Source: DATAEY01 sp038199035
GTDB taxonomy: Bacteria > Actinomycetota > Thermoleophilia > Solirubrobacterales > Solirubrobacteraceae
Assembly: GCA_038199035.1 (NCBI GenBank)
Contig: JBBPZM010000045.1
Location: forward strand, 1-16,163
DNA: 16,163 nucleotides
Direction of reading: 5' to 3'
The position numbers were made by a program, and so were the translations under genes. The notes below the pieces were generated by a model that was not told the origin of the DNA, searched no databases, and worked only from the letters and a program-made list of their open reading frames with translations. Positions 7,626-13,144 of this stretch are shown piece after piece. Numbering within the stretch: position 1 is the first letter of the stretch; every line of letters begins with the position of its first letter.

Positions 7626-7873
7626 CCACCAGCAAGCTTCTAGCCGCGCTCCTGGGGTTCGCCTTCGTGGCGGCCTGGATCGGCTTCGGCCTCGGCTACG
7701 CCGTGCTGTGCCTCGTCGGCGCCGCGGCCTGCTACGCGGGGGCGAGCTATCTCGAGGGCGACCTCGACCTGGGCGAGCTGCAGGGCCGGATGGCCGCGGG
7801 TGGCGGACTGCGCCAGCCAGCAGCGCCCGTCGCGGCGTCGCCGCGTCCGCGCGCCCGCCCGCGCGTGCGCTGA
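7622..7873 (+). CDS. Small membrane protein, DUF2273-like
   Basis: Protein of 83 residues with two closely spaced hydrophobic helices (about 5-22 and 24-42) rich in Gly/Ala, a YLEGDLDLGEL segment, then a Pro/Arg-rich cytoplasmic tail. Small DUF2273-type proteins commonly accompany Asp23 and AmaP genes; the assignment here rests on size, topology and context more than on a clear motif. AAGGGAG lies 7 nt before the ATG, which overlaps the amaP-like stop. It is the last gene of the operon; the 71-bp gap to the convergent gene has no convincing terminator. Confidence 0.7.
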   Translation: MTTSKLLAALLGFAFVAAWIGFGLGYAVLCLVGAAACYAGASYLEGDLDLGELQGRMAAGGGLRQPAAPVAASPRPRARPRVR

Positions 7874-7944
7874 GGAAGAGGAGCGCATCGAATGGGTCTC
7901 CCGGGGCGCGGCATGCGCTTCGGGTCAGGGCCGGCGCCGCGGCG

Positions 7945-8388
7945 TCAGCGCTCGAGCAGTGCCTTGAGCCGGTCCAGCGAGGCGTTGGCCTCGCGCTGGG
8001 GCAGGCCCCCGGTCAGCGCGCGCGAGGCCGCGGCGCCGAGCGGGCCGAGGGGAGCGCGGAACTCGTTCTCGTAGTCAAAGCGGGTGCCGCCGTCGCTGGG
8101 CTCCAGGTGATAGGCGGTGAACGCGGACGACCGCGCCGGGCCGCGACCCTCCCAGCGGGCCAGGCGGCGGTCGTCGAGCTCGACGACTCGCCACTTCACC
8201 TTGAAGTTCACTCGACGCAGGCACAACTTCTGCTCGAGGATCGAGCCCTGGCGCAGCGGTCGGTCCGAGACCCGGCCCAGCCCCTGGTGGATGGTCACCC
8301 AGTCCCCCAGGCGGTCGGGGTCGAGCAGCACTGTCCACACGTCCTGCGGAGGGGCGGCGATCTCGATCCTGGCCGTGACACCGCTCAT
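7945..8388 (-). CDS. SRPBCC (START-like/polyketide cyclase type) family protein
   Basis: Protein of 147 residues with the helix-grip fold pattern: the strand VTARIEIAAPPQDVWTVLLD, a DRLGDWVTIHQG loop, the KWRVVELDDRRLARWEG strands, the FTAYHLEPSDGGTRFDYENEF strands and a long C-terminal helix ending SLDRLKALLER. The family binds hydrophobic ligands; the ligand here is unknown. The start ATG 8388 is preferred to one 10 codons upstream because it overlaps the SDR stop as ATGA and homology starts there. Pairing with an NmrA/YbjT-like SDR is a recurrent arrangement and suggests joint action on a lipid or quinone-like small molecule. Confidence 0.85.
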   Translation of the reverse strand: MSGVTARIEIAAPPQDVWTVLLDPDRLGDWVTIHQGLGRVSDRPLRQGSILEQKLCLRRVNFKVKWRVVELDDRRLARWEGRGPARSSAFTAYHLEPSDGGTRFDYENEFRAPLGPLGAAASRALTGGLPQREANASLDRLKALLER

Positions 8389-9305
8389 CGCGCCGCCAGG
8401 GGCTCGTGCTCCTCCCACATCCGCAGCGCGTGCTCGACGGCGGCGTCGAAGGAGTGCAGGCGCACGCCGAGCAGTCGCGCGGCTTCGTCGTCGCGCGGGA
8501 GGAGGTCGTGGGTGAGGCTTCCCATGAGCGGCCCGACGAGCGCGTGGTCCTCCTCGGCCACCACCGCGGCGAGGCGGCTGGCCAGCGGGGTGGCCTGGAT
8601 GCGGCCCAGCCGCACGGCGGGGCGACCGACGAGCATGAGGTCGCGGATGCGCTCGATCATCTCGCCGTAGCTCATCACCTCCGGGCCGGCGATGTCGAGC
8701 GAGCGCCCGGCCGCCTCGGTCGAGGTCGCCGCTCGCGCCAGCAGCTCGATGGCGTCACGGCCGTCGATCGGCTGGGTGCGGCGGTCGCGCCAGGCGGGCA
8801 GGCCGAGGATCGGCAGGCGCTCGACGAGACGCACGAGGAAGCGGAAGGAGCGGTTGCCGGCGCCGATCAGGATCGAAGCTCGCATGGCCACGCCCTCGGC
8901 CACGGCGCCCAGGAGGATCCGCTCGACCTCGAGGCGGCTGCCGAGGTGCATCGAGGGAGGGGCGTCGGACGGGACCAAGCCGCCCAGGTAGACCACCCGC
9001 TTCACTGCGGCCTCCTGGGCGGCGGCCGCGAAGCGCTCGGCGGCCTGGCGCTCGCGGGCGGCGAACCCGTTCTCGCCGCTCGTCGTCGCCTCCATGGAGT
9101 GGATGAGGAAGTAGGCGGCCTCGACCCCGGCCAGCGCCTCGGGCAGCCCGCGGCCGCTGACCGCGTCGCCCTCGGCGACCGGCACGCCGGCACGAACCCG
9201 GGCGGGGTTGCGGGCGAACGCCCGGACGTCGTGGCCATCACGCTGGAGGCGCGGGATCAGCTCCGAGCCGACGTAGCCGCTGGCGCCGGTGACGAGGATG
9301 CGCAT
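8385..9305 (-). CDS. Atypical SDR, NAD(P)-binding (NmrA/YbjT-like) protein
   Basis: Protein of 306 residues with an N-terminal Rossmann motif VTGASGYVGSEL (TGASGYVG at 6-13) and the typical RNPARV and AEGDAVS segments of the NmrA/YbjT group. It continues with AYFLIHSME, RVVYLGGLVP in place of a classical YxxxK site, and a substrate domain with QPIDGRDAIELLARA and MSYGEMIERI. It is therefore probably an NAD(P)-binding oxidoreductase or redox sensor rather than a standard dehydrogenase. The ATG 9305 is the natural start; upstream extension of the frame is non-homologous. It is translationally coupled to the SRPBCC gene. Confidence 0.87.
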   Translation of the reverse strand: MRILVTGASGYVGSELIPRLQRDGHDVRAFARNPARVRAGVPVAEGDAVSGRGLPEALAGVEAAYFLIHSMEATTSGENGFAARERQAAERFAAAAQEAAVKRVVYLGGLVPSDAPPSMHLGSRLEVERILLGAVAEGVAMRASILIGAGNRSFRFLVRLVERLPILGLPAWRDRRTQPIDGRDAIELLARAATSTEAAGRSLDIAGPEVMSYGEMIERIRDLMLVGRPAVRLGRIQATPLASRLAAVVAEEDHALVGPLMGSLTHDLLPRDDEAARLLGVRLHSFDAAVEHALRMWEEHEPLAAR

Positions 9306-9426
9306 CGGGCCAGGGTACGAGGGACCGCCGGGCGAGGGTCGCCTCGGAGCCGAAGACGCGGCCCCGTGAAGCGGCGAAGATTGGCGGAAAATGCGGCCAG
9401 CTTCCTGTCCGGCGGGGGCGAATATG

Positions 9427-9475
9427 GCGATTTGCTGGCCTTTCGACTCTGCGGAGGAAAACGTCTGCGATTTGC
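9427..9475. repeat. Short direct repeat GCGATTTGC x2, 40 bp apart
   Basis: Identical 9-mers at 9427-9435 and 9467-9475 lie in the 262-bp divergent region between the SDR and the Cys-rich gene, which is more AT-rich than its surroundings. On the minus strand the repeats read GCAAATCGC and each is followed by a C/T-rich stretch ending in CCGC. This could be a regulatory site for the SDR-SRPBCC operon. Apart from this and the plus-strand promoter candidate, nothing else was seen in 9306-9567. Confidence 0.25.
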
Positions 9476-9496
9476 GGGAAGCGGCCGGCCGACCCC

Positions 9497-9526
9497 TTGA
9501 GCGGCACCGTTCGAGCGTGCTTAGAT
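9497..9526 (+). promoter_or_regulatory. Candidate promoter of the Cys-rich small protein
   Basis: TTGAGC (9497-9502) and TTAGAT (9521-9526) are separated by 18 bp, giving a predicted start near 9533 and a leader of about 35 nt that carries GGAGG before the GTG start. It is a visual consensus match (4/6 and 3/6). Confidence 0.4.
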
Positions 9527-9567
9527 CGCCGCGCTTCGGACTGCTCGGCTCGACGAACGGAGGATCG

Positions 9568-9801
9568 GTGGCGCAGCGACGGACCGCGACGACTCGCAAG
9601 GTGACCTGCCAGGAGTGCTTCTTCGGCTGCCGCGACCTGTGCGCGCTCGACCTGAGCGAGCCGTGCGCCACCTTCCGCCCCGACAGCCCCGAGGGCCTGC
9701 GGCCGCCGCGCCAGCTGCGCTTCGCGTTTCGCAGCGAGCGCCGCGCCCGCGCCGCCTGGGCCTTTCCCACCCCTGAGGAGCAGGCCGCGCTGCACGCCTG
9801 A
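9568..9801 (+). CDS. 77-residue Cys-rich protein of unknown function
   Basis: Not assigned to a named family. Five Cys (C14, C17, C21, C25, C33) are packed in CQECFFGCRDLCALDLSEPCATFRP, suggesting a small zinc or FeS site. A basic, Pro-rich C-terminal half follows with a FAFRSERRARAAW segment. I have an unverified impression of similar CxxCFF...LCAL...PCxTFRP motifs in other actinobacterial proteins. The GTG 9568 is chosen over a far-upstream ATG because GGAGG (9559-9563) lies 4 nt before it and the preceding residues look random. It stands alone, convergent with the antiporter gene 25 bp away. Confidence 0.72.
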   Translation: MAQRRTATTRKVTCQECFFGCRDLCALDLSEPCATFRPDSPEGLRPPRQLRFAFRSERRARAAWAFPTPEEQAALHA

Positions 9802-9826
9802 CGCCCCAGCTGGTCCGCGCCGCGGG

Positions 9827-11113
9827 TCAGCCCCCGACGGCGGGCGCCGGCTCGGGCGCCGGCTCGGAAGGGTCGTGGCGCTCGCTGCGCCGGGCGATCC
9901 AGTTGGCCCCCGGCGTGTCGGTCAGCCCGTGGACGACGATCGAGCAGAAGACGACCAGCGCGGCGATCTGGAAGATCCGCTCACCGGCGCCGATCCCCTG
10001 GCTGAGGACGAGCAGGGAGAAGGTCATCGTGGCCACCCCCTTGGGGCCGAACCAGGCCATGAAGCCGCGGGTTGCCGCGTCTGTCCCCGTGCCGGCCAGG
10101 GCGGCGAACACCGCGACCGGCCGGGCGACGAGCAGGGTGAAGGCGACGAGGGCCACGGCGGCCCAGCCGTCGGCGAACAGGCCGCCCAGCGTCAGCAGCG
10201 AGCCGAAGACCACGAAGACCAACAGCTTGACCAGCTCCACGACGTCCTCCGCGCGCTCTGCGAAGCGCTCGCGGATGTCGGGCCGCAGGATGCCCAGGGT
10301 GATCGCGCACACGTAGACCGCGATGAAGCCGTTGCCGGCCGGCTTGGCCACCGCCAACCCGTAGGCGGCGAGGGCCACGCCCAGCGCGTAGAGCGACTTC
10401 TGGTGCGGCGGGATCTGCTCCGGCTGGCCGTGATCGCGCGGCATCAGGCGCGAGGCCAGGAAGCCGACGGCCACCCCGAAGGCCAGCCCCAGGGTGACGT
10501 CCTGGAGGACGAAGCGCCACCACACGAAGCCGCCCTCCCCAGCGCCCAGCGCGGCGCTGAGGGCGAGCACCGCGGGCAGCGCCAGCCCGTCGTTCATCCC
10601 CGACTCGAGGTTGAGCGAGTGCCTGATCAGCCGCGGCACGCGCGGGTTGGTCACCACGCTGGAGGAGAGGACCGGATCGGTGGGGGAGAGCAGCGCGCCG
10701 AGCAGGAAGGCCTCGGTCCAGCTCAGGCCGGTGACTACCTTGGCCGCCAGCGCGACCAGGGCGGCGGTCAGCGGCATGGCGAGGACGAGCTTGCGCAGCG
10801 GCAGGTGCCACTGGGTCTGGAGCATCTCGCCCTCCACCTCCAGCCCGTCGCGGAAGAGGATCACGATCAGCGCGGTCACCGCCAGGTCTCGTACGAGGCC
10901 CGAGCCGGGGTCGAAGTTGAGCACGCCCGCGCCGCCGCGGCCGAGGGCGAAGCCCACCAGCACGAAGACCGCGGTCAGCGAGAGGAACGAGCGGTGGGCC
11001 AGCCCCGAGATGAGCGCTCCGGCCACCAGCAGGCACCCCAGCGCCAGGACGGCGGCGTCGAAGTCGGTGCGGGCGGCAGCGAGCGTGACCGATGCCACGC
11101 CGGCGAGATTCAC
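9827..11113 (-). CDS. CPA1-type cation:proton (Na+/H+) antiporter
   Basis: Integral membrane antiporter of 428 residues with about 12 hydrophobic segments spanning residues 18-405. Signature motifs are FLFRDGLE-like LFRDGLEVEG (86-95), SPTDPV (143-148) and ESGMND (170-175), the last containing the NhaP/NHE-type Asn-Asp pair for ion binding. Later GPKGVATMTFSLL resembles the conserved GxRG region of CPA1 members. A short Glu/Pro-rich cytoplasmic tail ends the protein; there is no RCK/TrkA domain. The start is GTG 11113 with no clear Shine-Dalgarno. It is divergent from the hydrolase gene with only 39 bp between start codons. Confidence 0.9.
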   Translation of the reverse strand: MNLAGVASVTLAAARTDFDAAVLALGCLLVAGALISGLAHRSFLSLTAVFVLVGFALGRGGAGVLNFDPGSGLVRDLAVTALIVILFRDGLEVEGEMLQTQWHLPLRKLVLAMPLTAALVALAAKVVTGLSWTEAFLLGALLSPTDPVLSSSVVTNPRVPRLIRHSLNLESGMNDGLALPAVLALSAALGAGEGGFVWWRFVLQDVTLGLAFGVAVGFLASRLMPRDHGQPEQIPPHQKSLYALGVALAAYGLAVAKPAGNGFIAVYVCAITLGILRPDIRERFAERAEDVVELVKLLVFVVFGSLLTLGGLFADGWAAVALVAFTLLVARPVAVFAALAGTGTDAATRGFMAWFGPKGVATMTFSLLVLSQGIGAGERIFQIAALVVFCSIVVHGLTDTPGANWIARRSERHDPSEPAPEPAPAVGG

Positions 11114-11152
11114 GCAGGTAGAGTCTCAGACGCGACCGAGCGAGGGACTTGG

Positions 11153-11947
11153 GTGCGAATCACGGTTCTGGGCAAGAGCCCGTCCTGGCAGGACGCCGAC
11201 GGCGCCTGTAGCGGCTACCTGATCGAGGAGGGCTCCACCGCGCTGCTGCTGGACTGCGGCAACGGGGTCTTCTCCAAGCTGCGCCGCTTTCGCGACTACA
11301 CGGCGGTCGACGCGGTGGTGCTCTCGCACATGCACGCCGACCACTTCCTCGACCTCGTGCCGTTCGCCTACGCCCTGACGTATGCCCCGCGCCAGCAGCC
11401 CGTGCCGGTCGACCGCTGGTCGGGCACCGACGCGCCCGCGCGCCCCGTGCTCCACGCGCCGCTGGGCGCCGGCGACGTCTTTCGCCGGGTGGTCGGCGCA
11501 TGGGGCAACGACGACCTGATCGACAATGCCTTCGAGCTGCGCGAGTACGACGGCACCGAGGCGCTCGAGGTCGGGCCGCTGCGCCTGCGCTTCCACGCCG
11601 TGCCCCACTTCCTCACCACCCACGCCATCGACATCTCCTCGAGCGACGGAGGAGGGCGCTTCACCTTCGGGGCCGACTGCCGCCCGACCGACGAGCTCAC
11701 GGACTTCGCGCGCGACACCGACCTGCTGATGGTGGAGGCGACGCTGCCGCGCCCCGAGCGAACCGGCCAGCGGGGCCACCTCACGCCGGCCGAGGCCGGC
11801 GAGCACGGCCGCAAGGCCAACGCCCAGCGCCTCGTCCTCACCCACATCTCCGACGAGCTCGATGAGCTGTGGGCGCGCAACCAGGCCGAGCGGGCCTTCG
11901 GCCGCCCCGTCGAGGTCGCGGCCGAGGGCGCGGTCTACACGGTCTGA
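11153..11947 (+). CDS. MBL-fold metallo-hydrolase, RNase Z-like
   Basis: Protein of 264 residues with the metal motif SHMHADH (H59, H61, D63, H64), VPHFLTTH (H152), GADCRPTD (D175) and LVLTHIS (H231), in the order expected for a binuclear-zinc metallo-beta-lactamase fold. GHLTPAEAGEHGRKA (H209) resembles the RNase Z/phosphodiesterase subgroup motif. A phosphodiesterase on RNA or a cyclic nucleotide is likely, but the substrate is not determinable. The start GTG 11153 (MRITVLGKSP) has AGGGA 5 nt before it; a much longer in-frame extension leftwards is antisense to the antiporter and not coding. Its last 13 bp overlap the convergent neighbour. Confidence 0.88.
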   Translation: MRITVLGKSPSWQDADGACSGYLIEEGSTALLLDCGNGVFSKLRRFRDYTAVDAVVLSHMHADHFLDLVPFAYALTYAPRQQPVPVDRWSGTDAPARPVLHAPLGAGDVFRRVVGAWGNDDLIDNAFELREYDGTEALEVGPLRLRFHAVPHFLTTHAIDISSSDGGGRFTFGADCRPTDELTDFARDTDLLMVEATLPRPERTGQRGHLTPAEAGEHGRKANAQRLVLTHISDELDELWARNQAERAFGRPVEVAAEGAVYTV

Positions 11948-12531
11948 CTGCGGCCGAACGCCTCGTCGGCGATCTGCCGGGCGTCGCCGCGGCCGAACTC
12001 CTCGACCAGGCGCGCCTCGACCAGTTCGCGGCTGGCTCCGTCGAGCTTCATCCCCACGGCGAAGGCCGCGGCGGCGCCGCGCGTCTCGTCCTCGCCACCC
12101 CCCCGGCCGAAGCGCTCGCTGCCGCCTGACGCCCGCCGCGGCGCCTTGACGGAGCCACCCCGCCCGCTCGGCTTGGCGCCGCGCGCCGGCCCCCCGCGCG
12201 CCGACTGGGGCTGCCGCTGGGCCGCGGGGGAGCCGGCGCTCGCGTCGGCGTCGTCCGCCGCCGGGGGGGCGAGGCGGTCGAGCACGGCGAACGCGCGCGT
12301 GAGCTGCTCGCCCTGTCCTCGCAGGCGGCTGGACTGCTCGAGCAGCGCCTCGAGCTGCTCGGCGATCGAGTCGGGGTTCCCGGCCTGCTCGCAGACCCGC
12401 CGCGCCTCCTGCACCTGGCCGTGAAGCGAGTCGGCCATGTCCACGATCAGCGCGACGGTGTGCCGGGCCAGCTGAGCGCGTCGCTGGGCGGGGAGCGCCG
12501 CGGCGCCGGCCTGGGGATGGGAATCGGTCAT
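11935..12531 (-). CDS. Unknown protein: helical N-terminus, Gly/Arg-rich linker, small helical C-terminal domain
   Basis: Protein of 198 residues, not recognised as a named family. Residues about 15-90 are predicted helical or coiled coil (LARHTVALIVDMADSLHGQV, QLEALLEQSSRLRGQGEQL). Residues about 95-150 are a low-complexity Ala/Gly/Arg/Pro linker. Residues about 153-195 form a compact helical unit AFAVGMKLDGASRELVEARL with an EEFG and ADEAF end; this recalls a short C-terminal module I have seen in other Thermoleophilia proteins, unverified. The start ATG 12531 has no obvious Shine-Dalgarno. It is divergent from hsp20 (100 bp) and overlaps the hydrolase end tail-to-tail. Confidence 0.7.
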   Translation of the reverse strand: MTDSHPQAGAAALPAQRRAQLARHTVALIVDMADSLHGQVQEARRVCEQAGNPDSIAEQLEALLEQSSRLRGQGEQLTRAFAVLDRLAPPAADDADASAGSPAAQRQPQSARGGPARGAKPSGRGGSVKAPRRASGGSERFGRGGGEDETRGAAAAFAVGMKLDGASRELVEARLVEEFGRGDARQIADEAFGRSQTV

Positions 12532-12631
12532 GTCAGCCGTGACTGGTGGACGGGAGATCCTGCCCGCCGGCGCATCCGCTGTCCAGCCCTGCCAGCGTTT
12601 TACCAGGGCCGTCCGTGGTTACCGTGGGACC

Positions 12632-13090
12632 GTGCCCCCGCTTCGGGACCCGTTCGCGAACTTCGAGCGCATGCGCCGCCAGATGGACGAGCTGTTCGGG
12701 GACGTCCTGGGACGCACCGGCCTGCCGGCCCGCGCCGCCCGCTTCTCCCCGCCGATCGACGTCTACTACTGCGGCGAGCCGCCCAAGGCCGTGCTCACGG
12801 CCGAGCTGGCCGGCGTGGACCCCGCCAGCCTCGATCTCGAGATCCGCGGGCGCGAGGTCGTACTCTCGGGCAATCGGGCTCCGGCCGAGGCGCAGGGCCG
12901 GGTCTACCAGCAGCTGGAGATCGAGCGCGGAAGCTTTCGCCGGATGGTGACCCTGGGCGCCGACGTGCGCTCCGACGCGGCCCGGGCCGTCTTCGAGAAC
13001 GGGCTGCTGCGCGTCGAGCTGCCGCTCGCCCAGCCGGCCGGGGCCACCCGCACGGTCCCGATCGAGCTGCCCGAGGAGCCCACCGAGTGA
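12632..13090 (+). CDS. Hsp20/alpha-crystallin family small heat-shock protein
   Basis: ATP-independent holdase chaperone of 152 residues. The N-terminal arm has DPFANFERMRRQMDELFGDV. The alpha-crystallin domain (about 40-140) has PPIDVYYCGEPPKAVLTAEL and GVDPASLDLEIRGREVVLSG and ends with the hallmark AVFENGLLRVELP. The tail VPIELPE carries an IxI-type motif for oligomer assembly. The GTG at 12632 is the most likely start because family homology begins at DPF; the frame stays open to 12530 and the Shine-Dalgarno is poor, so the start is uncertain. No HrcA/CIRCE or HspR/HAIR site was seen upstream. It is coupled to lon through a 10-codon mini-ORF, so chaperone and protease are likely co-expressed. 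Confidence 0.9.
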   Translation: MPPLRDPFANFERMRRQMDELFGDVLGRTGLPARAARFSPPIDVYYCGEPPKAVLTAELAGVDPASLDLEIRGREVVLSGNRAPAEAQGRVYQQLEIERGSFRRMVTLGADVRSDAARAVFENGLLRVELPLAQPAGATRTVPIELPEEPTE

Positions 13091-13144
13091 TCCGGCTGCA
13101 CAAGGGGGCGACGGCGTGATCGAGCTCCACGAGGGCGCGCCGCA
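13087..13144 (+). repeat. Imperfect 29-bp tandem repeat over the hsp20-lon junction, forming a 10-codon mini-ORF
   Basis: The copies at 13087-13115 and 13116-13144 both begin GTGATC and agree at about 22 of 29 positions. The first copy opens a GTG mini-ORF (13087-13119) whose start overlaps the hsp20 stop and whose TGA overlaps the lon GTG. Its peptide VIRLHKGATA resembles the true Lon start VIELHEGAP. It looks like a duplicated lon start region. Confidence 0.6.

Noticed and set aside
7874..7944. Nested short stems (CCCG..GCGC..GCGC..CGGG) as a bidirectional terminator
   Set aside because: Arms are only 4 bp with an internal loop and no T-tract; expected by chance at this GC content.
7892..8074. 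60-codon plus-strand ORF with GAGGAG in front of its ATG
   Set aside because: Most of it is antisense to the SRPBCC gene end; Ser/Arg/Pro-rich composition and no motif. The RBS-like purine run alone is not enough.
9391..9567. N-terminal extension of the Cys-rich protein from ATG 9391
   Set aside because: Would run through the promoter candidate and the AT-rich divergent region; the GTG at 9568 has a strong RBS.
9875..11152. Long plus-strand extension upstream of the MBL hydrolase in the same frame
   Set aside because: Antisense to the antiporter with low-complexity translation; the hydrolase has a proper GTG start with RBS at 11153.
11114..11152. TAGAGT at 11119-11124 as a -10 for the MBL gene
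   Set aside because: No -35-like hexamer at 15-19 bp upstream.
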